Shown here: piece after piece, positions 35,812-44,559 of the stretch
Numbering within the stretch: position 1 is the stretch's first letter
Layout: every line of letters starts with the position of its first letter
Source of the DNA: Caballeronia hypogeia
GTDB taxonomy: Bacteria > Pseudomonadota > Gammaproteobacteria > Burkholderiales > Burkholderiaceae
DNA length: 64,000 bases
Direction of reading: 5' to 3'
Assembly (NCBI RefSeq): GCF_001544875.2
Contig: NZ_FCOA02000002.1
Span: 310,001-374,000, forward strand
Made by a program: the position numbers and the translations under genes
Notes under the pieces: generated by a model
Database searches by the model: none
Told to the model about the DNA's origin: nothing
What the model saw: only the letters and a program-made list of their open reading frames with translations

Positions 35812-36618
35812 ATGAGTCTCGAAGGCAAGGTAACGGTGGTGACCGGCGGCGCGCAAGGTCTGGGCGCGGCGGTGGCGGCGCTCTTCGCGGAGCGTGGCGC
35901 GGCGGGCATCGTGATTTGCGCGCGCTCGAAGGAGAAGGGCGAACACAAGGCGCGCGAGCTGGCCGAGGCGAGCGGGGCGCAGGTGCGCTTCATCGCGGCG
36001 GATCTGTCGCGCGTGGAAGACTGCCGCGCGGTCATCGCGGCGACGGACGAGCAGTTCGGACGTATCGACGTGCTCGTCAATGCAGCCGCGACGACGGATC
36101 GCGGCACGATCCTCGACACCGACCCCGAGCTCTTCGACCGCATGTTCGCAACCAATGTGCGCGCGCCGTTCTTCCTGATGCAGGAGACGATCCGCGTCAT
36201 GAAGCGCGAGCAGACCGAAGGCGCGATCGTCAACATCTGCTCGATGTCGGCGATGGCGGGCCAGCCGTTCATCGCCGCGTATTGCGCGTCGAAGGGCGCG
36301 CTCGCGACGCTTACTCAGAACACCGCGTATGCGCTGTTACGCAACCGCATCCGCGTGAATGGCCTCAATCTCGGCTGGATGGCGAGCGAAGGCGAGGACC
36401 GCATTCAGCGCACGCATCATGGCGCGGAAGATGGCTGGCTCGAACGCGCTGCTGCCGCGCAGCCGTTCGGGCGGCTCATCAACACCAACGAAGCCGCGCG
36501 CGCGGTGGCTTATCTCGCGAGCGCGGAGTCGGGCCTGATGACGGGTTCGATGATCAACTTCGATCAGTCCGTCTGGGGCGCGTACGATGACGCTCCACAT
36601 CCGCTGGAACCGCTATGA
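35812..36618 (+). CDS. short-chain dehydrogenase/reductase
   Basis: A 268-residue classical SDR. Cofactor loop VVTGGAQGLGAAVAALF, NNAG equivalent VNAAATTDRG, catalytic Ser in ICSMSAMAG and YCASK for Tyr/Lys. GGGAG precedes the ATG, 30 bases after the reductase gene. As last gene of the mocDEF-like operon it could oxidise the demethylated product (for example an inosamine or inositol), but the substrate is not shown by the sequence. Confidence 0.87.
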   Translation: MSLEGKVTVVTGGAQGLGAAVAALFAERGAAGIVICARSKEKGEHKARELAEASGAQVRFIAADLSRVEDCRAVIAATDEQFGRIDVLVNAAATTDRGTILDTDPELFDRMFATNVRAPFFLMQETIRVMKREQTEGAIVNICSMSAMAGQPFIAAYCASKGALATLTQNTAYALLRNRIRVNGLNLGWMASEGEDRIQRTHHGAEDGWLERAAAAQPFGRLINTNEAARAVAYLASAESGLMTGSMINFDQSVWGAYDDAPHPLEPL

Positions 36619-36630
36619 CGCCAAGCGTAC

Positions 36631-38586
36631 TCAAACGCGGAACATGCTGACGGCCTGCGCGAGCCGCTCGGCCTGATCGCGCAGCTCGGCCGTGGAGTGC
36701 TCCGCTTCACCGACGAGCGCCGCGTTCTGCTGCGTCGCTTCGCCGATCAGCATGACCGCGCTGTTGACCTGATCGATGCCCGCAGCCTGCTCGCGCGACG
36801 CGACGCCGATCTCGTCGACGATCGCGTTCACGCGCGCAACACGCTCCACGATGCCGCTCATCGTGCTGCTCGCATCCTCGGCTATCTTGTAGCCGTGCGA
36901 GACCCTCTCGGCGGATTCGGCGATCAGCGCCTCGATCTCCTTCACCGCGCCCGCGCTGCGTTGCGCGAGCGCGCGCACTTCCGATGCCACGACCGCGAAG
37001 CCCTTTCCGTGCTCGCCCGCGCGCGCGGCCTCGACGGCGGCGTTCAACGCGAGGATGTTGGTCTGGAACGCAATGCCCTCGATGGTTGCGGTGATGTCCG
37101 CAATGCGACGCGCCGATGCGTCGATCTCGCTCATAGTCTCGACCACGCGCCCGACCGCATGGCCGCCCGCGCGCGCCGCTTCCGATGCCGATGCGACCAG
37201 CGTGCCCGCCTGCGCGGTATTGGCCGCATTCTGCTGCACGGTCGAGGTGATCTCTTCCATGCTGGCCGCCGTTTCCTCGACGCTCGCCGCCTGCGTAGCG
37301 ATGCGCGTCGCGATATCGCTGCTGCCCGAGGCGATGCGCGCGGTGCCTTCGTTCATGTCGGCCGATGCCGTGCGCACTTGCGCGACGATGCCCGCAAGCC
37401 CGCGCGCAATGCCATCGATCGCGCGCATCAGGCGGCCGATGTCGTCCCCGCGCGTGCTGTCGATGCGCACGGTCAGATCGCCCGCCGCGATGCGTTCCGA
37501 GGCGCGCGTCACGTCGTCGATGGGGCGGCTGACGAGCCTCGACACGGCATAGAGCAGCGCCACGACCAGCAGCACGACGACAACCAGGCCGAGCGCGAGA
37601 AACGCATTGCGGCTTTGCTGCACGTCCGCGAGCAACTCGTCGCGGTAGGCGATGCCGCCGATCATCCATTGCCACTGCGGCACCGTCATATAGACGATTT
37701 CCTTCGTGCCGCCGTGCACGCGCGCGTCCGCGCCCGCGATGTCGGCGCCATCGAACACGAGCTTGCCTTCGTGCGATTCGAGCATCCGCTTGAAAGGCGC
37801 GACGCGTTCATCTGCCATCTCGCCCGCGGCTCCTGGATGCACCAGCAGTTTGCCGCGATTCGCACCCGTCGATGCATCGACGACGAAGTGATAACCGCTC
37901 TTGCCGATCGCGAGCTTCGCAATCGTGTCCTGCAACGCAGCGAATTCCGCACTCACGTCGACACCCACGAACAGCGCGCCGATCACGCGGCCCGATGCAT
38001 CGGTGACCGGCTTGTACTCGGTGATGTACTGCTTGCCGAAGAGCGCCGCAATGCCGATGTACGACTTGCCCGACATCATCGGCGCATACGCGGGGCCTTT
38101 GCGGTCGAGCAGCGTGCCGATCGCGCGCGCGCCGTCCTGCTTCTTGAGCGAGGTGGTGACGCGCACGAAGTCGTCGCCGGTGCGGGCGAAGATCGTGGCG
38201 ATCGCGCCGCTTTCCTCGAGAAAGGCGTCGGGGATCGAGAAGTCGTTGTTGAGCGGCCTGTCGCCCGCGAGAAAGGTCGGCGTGGCTTTGCCGCCGATAT
38301 CCACGGTGCGCGTCTCATCGAGCGTGAACGTGGAGGGCAGACGATGCGCGAAGATCGTCATGAAGCGCGAGACCTCGCCGCTCACGGATTCGTCGAACAG
38401 GCCGATCATCGTCGTGATCGAACGATTCTCGCTCTCGACACGGGCGAGAGCATGGGCGTCGACCTGTTCTCCCGCCCGCTCGGTGACTGCAATGGTGAAG
38501 AAGGCAACGACAACGGCCGTGAGCGTGCAGGCGAGCACGGCGAATTTGGTCCCGACGTTCATTCGGGCCAGGGCATTACGAAGCAT
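36631..38586 (-). CDS. methyl-accepting chemotaxis protein
   Basis: A 651-residue chemoreceptor. Membrane helix 1 at about 13-32 ([19 protein letters not shown]), periplasmic Cache-type sensor to about residue 315, helix 2 at about 330-350 ([19 protein letters not shown]), HAMP ([22 protein letters not shown]) and the cytoplasmic signalling hairpin with [32 protein letters not shown]. There is no C-terminal CheR pentapeptide. The sensor has the [13 protein letters not shown] and [10 protein letters not shown] elements of the Cache_3/Cache_2 fusion, which binds carboxylates in characterised relatives. The gene is convergent with the SDR gene. Confidence 0.92.
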   Translation of the reverse strand: MLRNALARMNVGTKFAVLACTLTAVVVAFFTIAVTERAGEQVDAHALARVESENRSITTMIGLFDESVSGEVSRFMTIFAHRLPSTFTLDETRTVDIGGKATPTFLAGDRPLNNDFSIPDAFLEESGAIATIFARTGDDFVRVTTSLKKQDGARAIGTLLDRKGPAYAPMMSGKSYIGIAALFGKQYITEYKPVTDASGRVIGALFVGVDVSAEFAALQDTIAKLAIGKSGYHFVVDASTGANRGKLLVHPGAAGEMADERVAPFKRMLESHEGKLVFDGADIAGADARVHGGTKEIVYMTVPQWQWMIGGIAYRDELLADVQQSRNAFLALGLVVVVLLVVALLYAVSRLVSRPIDDVTRASERIAAGDLTVRIDSTRGDDIGRLMRAIDGIARGLAGIVAQVRTASADMNEGTARIASGSSDIATRIATQAASVEETAASMEEITSTVQQNAANTAQAGTLVASASEAARAGGHAVGRVVETMSEIDASARRIADITATIEGIAFQTNILALNAAVEAARAGEHGKGFAVVASEVRALAQRSAGAVKEIEALIAESAERVSHGYKIAEDASSTMSGIVERVARVNAIVDEIGVASREQAAGIDQVNSAVMLIGEATQQNAALVGEAEHSTAELRDQAERLAQAVSMFRV

Positions 38587-38703
38587 GGGGAATGACTGTG
38601 CGTTTAAGAGTTGAAGTGCCCCTTAACGGCATAGATTCGGTGCATCTTTAATTTTTCGCTTGCTGTTTGCTTACGTGCTGGCCCTTTTTGCGTATTGAAT
38701 GCG

Positions 38704-39576
38704 CTATTTGCGCTGCCGCATGGCCAGCGCGACGCCCGTGAGCGTCAGCGCCATCGCGATGCCTTCACGCGCGCCGAGCGGCTCGCCGAGCGAGAGGGCC
38801 GCCGCGACGATGCCCATGATCGGCACGAGGAGCATGCCGATGGACGCGACATCGGCGGGCAGGCGCCGCAGCGTCGCGAACCACGCGAGATAGCAGACCG
38901 CCATCGGCACGAGGCTCATGTAGATGAGCACCGCCCAGCCGTCGGGGCCGAGCGCGGACCAGCGCGGATGTTCGAGGAGAAGACCCAGCACGATCATCGG
39001 CGCGCAGCCGATGCCGACTTGCCACGCGACCAGCGTGATCGGCGGAACAGGCATCGGGCCGTGAGTGATGACCGTGCCGAGCGCGAACAGCACCGCTGCC
39101 CCTAGCGCGAAGCCGATGCCGGCCATCTTGCCGCTATCGAACGAGAAACCATGCGCCGCGAGCAGCACGACGACGCCCGCGAGGCCGAGCGCGAGCGCGC
39201 TGAACCCGGCCAGCGAAGGCTTGCGTTTTGCGATGGGCCAGGCGAGCAGCATCGCCCAGATGGGCATGGTGTAGACGAGCAGCGCACCTTCGCTGACCGA
39301 GAGCCATTTCATCGACAGCGTCGAGAAGCCCATCCACGCGAACACATTGATCGCGGACGCGAGCAGCAGGCGGGGCACGAGCGCGCGGGGAACGCGAGTT
39401 TCCTCGCCGGCAATGCGCGCGATGACGCCGAGCAGCACGGCAGCCGCGATGCCGGCGACGCCGCGTGAGAAGAGCGGCGGCCACTCTCGCAGCAGGACTT
39501 TCATGGCGGGCCAGTTAAGCGCCCAGCCGGTGGCGGTGACGAGCAGATAGAGGAACCCCGTCAGGCGAGCTGGCAT
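38704..39576 (-). CDS. EamA family (DMT) transporter
   Basis: A 290-residue inner-membrane protein of ten predicted helices in two EamA repeats. Repeat 1 includes PPLFSRGVAGIAAAVLLG; repeat 2 ends with SLVPMAVCYLAWFATLRRLPADVASIGMLLVPIMGI in pieces, the usual RhaT/YdcZ-like pattern. Typical role is export of amino acids or metabolites. No regulator or operon partner is adjacent. Confidence 0.87.
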   Translation of the reverse strand: MPARLTGFLYLLVTATGWALNWPAMKVLLREWPPLFSRGVAGIAAAVLLGVIARIAGEETRVPRALVPRLLLASAINVFAWMGFSTLSMKWLSVSEGALLVYTMPIWAMLLAWPIAKRKPSLAGFSALALGLAGVVVLLAAHGFSFDSGKMAGIGFALGAAVLFALGTVITHGPMPVPPITLVAWQVGIGCAPMIVLGLLLEHPRWSALGPDGWAVLIYMSLVPMAVCYLAWFATLRRLPADVASIGMLLVPIMGIVAAALSLGEPLGAREGIAMALTLTGVALAMRQRK

Positions 39577-40034
39577 GGAAGGCGGTTTTGATTGTTGTTC
39601 GTTGGGGTTCGATCATACAGGCGCCGCCTCGCGGCTCGAAGGCGGGCGGCGTTTTTGCATTCGTAATGCGGAATTCAAAACGCCAGCTTGCATGCAGAAC
39701 GCAAAACGCAGATGCGCCCTGGAACACAACGGAGAGCCAGGCGTTGCGCGCCTTTTCGGAAAATATCTAGAAAACGATTAACTCAGAGGTGCATGTCGCT
39801 ATGGATGGGGCCGTGGCTTCGAAAGCCAACCAATGGCGTGATGTTTCAGCCAAACTAGGGCAAACACCAGGATGGTGAAAATCCATCAAACCCACTATTC
39901 TTCGAAAAACGTTTTCCATAAATCAGGCCGGCAAGCGGTTCGACCGATCCGTATCGCCCAAGCCCACGGCGCTCGTCGCCGTTCACGCAACAAGAACGCG
40001 GCACGACGAGCGCCGCCGCGTCCCGGAGACTTTC
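39577..40034. other. 458-base intergenic region with a LacI operator
   Basis: Divergent region between the EamA gene and the hexuronate transporter gene. It is less GC-rich than neighbouring genes between 39640 and 39920. Short open frames are not supported. A LacI-type operator lies at 39904-39917. Confidence 0.5.
39904..39917. promoter_or_regulatory. LacI-type operator of the hexuronate regulon (transporter)
   Basis: GAAAAACGTTTTCC with a perfect AAAACGTTTT core, 118 bases upstream of the MFS transporter start. It shares AACGTTTTC with the sites at 42401 and 42534. Confidence 0.65.
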
Positions 40035-41324
40035 ATGAACACTGTCGTTGCCGGCGTCGTGCGAACTGCCAGCCGTTATCGCTGGACCGTGTGCGCGCTG
40101 CTTTTCTTCGCCACGGTCATTAACTATATGGACCGGCAGATCCTCGGTCTGCTCGCTCCGATGCTGCAGCACGACATCGGCTGGACACAGGTGCAGTACG
40201 GCCGCATCGTGATCGCGTTCTCGGCGTTCTACGCCATCGGTCTGCTGTGTTTCGGGCGTATCGTCGACTGGCTCGGCTCGCGCATATCCTACGCGCTCGC
40301 GATGTTCATATGGAGCATCGCCGCGATGCTGCACGCGGCCGTCGGTTCCGTGATGGGCTTCGCGATGGTGCGCGCGCTGCTCGGCATCGGCGAGGGCGGC
40401 AACTTCCCGGCGGCGATCAAGACCACGGCTGAATGGTTCCCGCGCCGCGAGCGCGCACTCGCGACCGGCATTTTTAATTCCGGCGCGAACATCGGCGCGG
40501 TCTTCGCTCCTGCGATCATTCCGGCGCTTGCCGTGGCCTTCGGCTGGCGCTCGGCGTTCGTGCTGGTCGGTGCGATCGGCATCGTGTGGCTGGCCGTGTG
40601 GTTCGTGATGTATCGCGAACCGGACGGCAGGGCGCATGACGACGAACTCGCCGACGAAGGCGACGAAACCAAGGCCGTCGATGCAGCCAACGCGAAAGCA
40701 GGCGCGCCGGGCTTCAAGGTGCTCATCAAGAAGCGCGAGACCTGGGCGTTCATCGTCGGCAAGTTTCTGACGGACCCGGTGTGGTGGTTCTATCTGTTCT
40801 GGCTGCCGAAGTGGCTCAACGAATCGCGTGGCATGGACATGCAGCACATCGGTCTGCCGCTCGTCGTGATCTATGCGATCACCACCATTGGCAGCATCGG
40901 CGGCGGCTGGGTTTCCTCGGCGCTGCTGCGTGCGGGCTGGACGGTGAATGCTGCACGCAAGACCGCGATGCTGATCTGCGCATGCGCCGTGTTGCCGATC
41001 GCGTTCGTCTCGCAAGCGGAGAACCTGTGGGTCGCGGTGGCGATCGTCGGTCTTGCGGCCGCGGCGCATCAGGGCTGGTCGGCAAACCTGTTCACGACGG
41101 CCTCGGACCTGTTCCCGCGCCGTGCGGTGGGCGCGGTGGTCGGCATCGGCGGCATGGCGGGCTCGATCGGCGGCGTGCTGTTCTCGGAAGTGATCGGCCA
41201 GGTGCTGCAACGCACGGGTCACTACTGGGTGCTGTTCGCGATCGGCGCATCGGCGTACCTCATCGCCTTCGCGATCATGCACATGCTGACGCCGAAGATG
41301 GCGCCGGCGAAGCTCGAAGCGTAA
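40035..41324 (+). CDS. MFS transporter, ExuT-like hexuronate permease
   Basis: A 429-residue, twelve-helix transporter of the anion:cation symporter family. Helix 1 carries VINYMDRQILGLLAP, then the RALLGIGEGGNFPAAIKTTAEWFPRRERALATGIFNSGAN region characteristic of ExuT/GudP proteins. CGGAG precedes the ATG. It is followed by the convergent LacI gene and then uronate dehydrogenase; an operator of the same type lies in front of it. Import of galacturonate or glucuronate is the likely function. Confidence 0.87.
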   Translation: MNTVVAGVVRTASRYRWTVCALLFFATVINYMDRQILGLLAPMLQHDIGWTQVQYGRIVIAFSAFYAIGLLCFGRIVDWLGSRISYALAMFIWSIAAMLHAAVGSVMGFAMVRALLGIGEGGNFPAAIKTTAEWFPRRERALATGIFNSGANIGAVFAPAIIPALAVAFGWRSAFVLVGAIGIVWLAVWFVMYREPDGRAHDDELADEGDETKAVDAANAKAGAPGFKVLIKKRETWAFIVGKFLTDPVWWFYLFWLPKWLNESRGMDMQHIGLPLVVIYAITTIGSIGGGWVSSALLRAGWTVNAARKTAMLICACAVLPIAFVSQAENLWVAVAIVGLAAAAHQGWSANLFTTASDLFPRRAVGAVVGIGGMAGSIGGVLFSEVIGQVLQRTGHYWVLFAIGASAYLIAFAIMHMLTPKMAPAKLEA

Positions 41325-41403
41325 TTCGCTTCAACCTGAAAGAAGTCATATCGTCATGCGCCGCGCCGCCAGCACTCGCAACATGCAGGCGGTGCGGCGC
41401 GCG

Positions 41404-42393
41404 TCATGCAACCGAAGCAGTCGATTCGCGCACGATCAGGCGCGGCTCGAACATGGAGTTGCCGGGGTCGGGATGACCGGCGAGGGCGTCGATGAGCTTC
41501 TGCATCGCCAGTTCGCCCATGTGTTCGCTCTGGATGTCGACGGTGGTGAGGCCGGGCGCGGCGTACGCGCCATAAGGCACGTTGTCGATGCCGGTCACCG
41601 AGACATCCTGCGGCACGCGGATGCCGAGCGTCGCGGCCTCCTTCATGAAGCCGAGCGCGATCAGGTCGTTGTAGCAGATCACCGCCTGCGGCCGCTTCGG
41701 TCCGAGCATGACGCGCGAGCAGGCCTGTTCGCCCGCGAGCGAGGTGGGCGCGTGCGCCTCGTAGATGTCGAGTTCGAGGCCCGCTTCGGCGAGGCACTCG
41801 CGGGCGCCGCGAATCCGTTCGTCGTTGATGCGCGCGTGCTCGAAACCGAGGTAAGCGATGCGCCGATGCCCGAGGTCGAGCAGATGGCGCGCAAGCATGT
41901 AGGTGGCGAGGCGGCTGTTGATGCCGACGCTCGGAATGGGCAGTTCCGCATTGCGCAAGAGCACCACGGGCTTGTCGAGGTCGAGCATCCACTGCGCGTT
42001 TTCGTCGGGAAGGCGCGAGCTGACGAGCAAACCGTCGACGCGCTGCGCGAGGGCTTCGATGAGCGGCCGCTCGCGCGCCTGCTGCTCGTCGATGTCGACG
42101 AGCAGCAGCGTGTAGTCGTGCCGCAGCGCAATGCGGTTCGCGCCCTTCACGACATTGGTGAAGTGCGGGTTGCTGATGTCGAGGATCGTGAGTCCGATAG
42201 TGCGCGTCTTGCCGGTGATCATCGAGCGCGCGAGCGGATTGGAGCGATAGCCGAGCGTGTCGATCGCTTCCTTGAGCTTCGCTTCCACCGGCGCGGAGAA
42301 ACGCTGCGCGCCGTTGATGTACTTGGACACGGTCGCGACCGATACGCCCGCAGCGGCGGCGACGTCGCGAATAGTCGGGGAAATTTTCTTCAT
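41404..42393 (-). CDS. LacI-family regulator of hexuronate genes
   Basis: A 329-residue LacI-type repressor. DNA-binding part: PTIRDVAAAAGVSVATVSKYINGAQRFS; core from about residue 55 (SMITGKTRTIGLTILDISNPHF) to the C-terminus. The gene lies between the transporter and the divergently transcribed uronate dehydrogenase. AACGTTTTC-containing sites stand before all three units, including 8 bases before its own start, supporting a shared, autoregulated regulon. The inducer is presumably a uronate or its lactone. Confidence 0.9.
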   Translation of the reverse strand: MKKISPTIRDVAAAAGVSVATVSKYINGAQRFSAPVEAKLKEAIDTLGYRSNPLARSMITGKTRTIGLTILDISNPHFTNVVKGANRIALRHDYTLLLVDIDEQQARERPLIEALAQRVDGLLVSSRLPDENAQWMLDLDKPVVLLRNAELPIPSVGINSRLATYMLARHLLDLGHRRIAYLGFEHARINDERIRGARECLAEAGLELDIYEAHAPTSLAGEQACSRVMLGPKRPQAVICYNDLIALGFMKEAATLGIRVPQDVSVTGIDNVPYGAYAAPGLTTVDIQSEHMGELAMQKLIDALAGHPDPGNSMFEPRLIVRESTASVA

Positions 42394-42400
42394 CAGGAGG

Positions 42401-42412
42401 GTAACGTTTTCG
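42401..42412. promoter_or_regulatory. LacI-type operator in front of the regulator gene
   Basis: GTAACGTTTTCG, sharing AACGTTTTC with the other two sites; 8 bases before the regulator ATG, where binding would block translation initiation signals and transcription. Confidence 0.55.
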
Positions 42413-42533
42413 CGGTGTTAACGGATTGTCGCAGAAATTCGGGAAACAATGACAATTCGTTATGCATTTTGCGTGCATTATTCTGCACGCAAAGTGCCAA
42501 CTGACGGCCCGCAAGGCTGTTCGCCACGCACCC

Positions 42534-42545
42534 GAAAACGTTTTC
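42534..42545. promoter_or_regulatory. LacI-type operator in front of uronate dehydrogenase
   Basis: Perfect 12-bp palindrome GAAAACGTTTTC, 48 bases upstream of the uronate dehydrogenase ATG. Confidence 0.7.
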
Positions 42546-42592
42546 TTCCTTTTTGCTTTCAACGCCTTACCACGAATTCGATAGGAGTCTCG

Positions 42593-43423
42593 ATGAACCA
42601 GCCAACCGCAGCGGGCAAACCGTTCAAGCGCCTGCTTCTGACCGGCGCGGCCGGCAATCTGGGCCGCCAGTTGCGCGGCGCGCTCGCGCAATGGGCGGAT
42701 GTCGTGCGTCTTTCCGACATCGCGCCGCTCGACGATGCGGCGAGCCACGAAGAAGTGCGCGCCGTCGACCTCGCGGATCGCGACAAGGTGATGCAGCTCG
42801 TCGAGGGCGTCGACGCGATCGTGCATCTGGGCGGCATCTCCATCGACGCGCCGTTCGACGATCTGATCGAAGCCAATATTCGCGGCACGTACAACCTCTA
42901 TGAAGCGGCGCGCCGCTTTGGCGTGAAGCGCATCGTGTTCGCGAGCTCGAATCATGCGATCGGCTTTCATCCCGTCACCGAAATACTCGACGCGGATTCG
43001 CCGCAACGTCCGGACAGCCTGTACGGCGTGACCAAGTGCTTCGGCGAGTCGCTGTCGCGCTATTACTTCGACCGCTTCGGCATCGAGACCGTGTGCCTGC
43101 GGATCGGCTCGTCATTCGAGGAGCCGAAGAATCCGCGCATGCTCGTTACGTATCTGAGCTATCGCGATTTCATCGAACTCGTGCGCTGCTCGCTGTTCAC
43201 CAACCGTGTCGGCCATGCCGTGGTGTATGGCGCGTCGGACAACCCGGTGAAGTGGTGGGACAACGCGAAGGCGGGCTTCCTGGGCTTCAACCCGCAGGAC
43301 AGCTCCGCGCAGTTCAGCGGACTTTTTCCCGTCACCGCGCCTACCGCCGAACGCGACGACCCCGCGCAGCGCTTCCAGGGCGGCGCGTTCGTGCTCGGCG
43401 AGCCGATGGAGCGCAAGCAATGA
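42593..43423 (+). CDS. udh: uronate dehydrogenase
   Basis: A 276-residue NAD-dependent oxidoreductase that converts galacturonate or glucuronate to the aldarolactone. NAD loop LLLTGAAGNLGRQLRG; catalytic region FASSNHAIGF (Ser) and YGVTKCFGESL (Tyr/Lys), matching characterised Udh enzymes of Agrobacterium and Pseudomonas. AGGAG lies 8 bases before the ATG. Its stop overlaps the lactonase start (ATGA), so the two are translationally coupled, fitting the oxidative uronate pathway: oxidation followed by lactone opening. Confidence 0.9.
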   Translation: MNQPTAAGKPFKRLLLTGAAGNLGRQLRGALAQWADVVRLSDIAPLDDAASHEEVRAVDLADRDKVMQLVEGVDAIVHLGGISIDAPFDDLIEANIRGTYNLYEAARRFGVKRIVFASSNHAIGFHPVTEILDADSPQRPDSLYGVTKCFGESLSRYYFDRFGIETVCLRIGSSFEEPKNPRMLVTYLSYRDFIELVRCSLFTNRVGHAVVYGASDNPVKWWDNAKAGFLGFNPQDSSAQFSGLFPVTAPTAERDDPAQRFQGGAFVLGEPMERKQ

Positions 43424-44328
43424 GCCCAGCAGTGCGCGTGGAACGTATCGACGCGGCCGGCCGCGCGACGGTCGGCGAATGCCCTGTCTGGCGCGCGAAA
43501 GAAAACGCGCTGTACTGGGTCGATATTCCGGCGCGGCGCATCGTGCGCCTGGAGATCGACGGCGCGCGCCGTACGGAATGGGCGTTCGCCGAACAGGTCG
43601 CATGCTTCGCATTCGATGCGGCGGGACGCGTCTTGGCTGGCATGGAAACCGGCGTGTTCAGCGTGACGCTTGGCGATGCGAGCGAAGGGCAGGCTGAAAG
43701 GCTCGCCGCGCCCGCATTTCCCGCATCCGGCATGCGCTTCAACGACGGTCGTTGCGACCGGCAAGGGCGGTTCTGGGCGGGGACGATGGTGCAGGACATG
43801 TCGCTCGCGAGCGACGCCGGCGCGCTCTATCGCTTCGATGAAAAGGGCGTGCTGTCCGCGCCCGTGGTCGAGGGTTTGCTCACGCAGAACGGGCTTGCGT
43901 GGTCGCCCGATGGCAGGACGATGTATCTGTCGGACTCGCATCCGCAACGGCGCCTCGTCTGGGCCTTCGACTTCGACCCCGACACCGGTATGCCGCATTC
44001 AAAACGCATTTTCGCGGATCTGCATCATTACGCGGGACGTCCCGACGGCGCCGCGGTCGATGCGGACGGCTGCTACTGGACCTGCGCGAACGATGCGGCG
44101 CGCCTGTTGCGTTTCACGCCGCAAGGCAGGCTCGATCGCGAGATCCCGTTGCCCGCCAGCAAACCTTCGATGTGCGCGTTCGGCGGCAGCGATCTGTCCA
44201 CGCTCTACGTGACGACGATCCGTCCGGCAACCAATGCCACTGAGTCCGACGGCTGCGTGTTCGCCCTGAACCCCGGTGTGCAAGGCTTACCGGAGCCGGA
44301 CTACGCCGGCGTGTTACCGGTCGCATAA
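43420..44328 (+). CDS. SMP-30/gluconolactonase family lactonase
   Basis: A 302-residue six-bladed beta-propeller lactonase. Metal ligands expected for the family appear as Glu in VGECPVWRAKENALYWVDI, Asn in SGMRFNDGRCDRQGRFWAGTM, Asn in TQNGLAWSPDG and Asp in YLSDSHPQRR. Coupled by ATGA overlap to uronate dehydrogenase, it should open galactaro- or glucaro-lactone to the aldarate. SMP-30-type uronate pathway lactonases have been named UxuL; I believe this is one but cannot verify orthology. Confidence 0.87.
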   Translation: MSPAVRVERIDAAGRATVGECPVWRAKENALYWVDIPARRIVRLEIDGARRTEWAFAEQVACFAFDAAGRVLAGMETGVFSVTLGDASEGQAERLAAPAFPASGMRFNDGRCDRQGRFWAGTMVQDMSLASDAGALYRFDEKGVLSAPVVEGLLTQNGLAWSPDGRTMYLSDSHPQRRLVWAFDFDPDTGMPHSKRIFADLHHYAGRPDGAAVDADGCYWTCANDAARLLRFTPQGRLDREIPLPASKPSMCAFGGSDLSTLYVTTIRPATNATESDGCVFALNPGVQGLPEPDYAGVLPVA

Positions 44329-44559
44329 TCTTCATCCGATGGGGCGATTCACTCGCCTCACCCGCAATTTTTTCGCAAAGTTTGGGATATGCGCGACGGC
44401 GTGCACCTCGCTGGCGCGCATCGAAAAATGCGATACGTGTCGCTTCGGAACCGATACCAAGGCTAAACACCAATGCTGTAGCTCCTCCTTAAAGAGTAGG
44501 CTCCGCAAGTACCTGAAATACTCGCGATCTACCGATTCTTCTATCCGGAGGAGACATAG

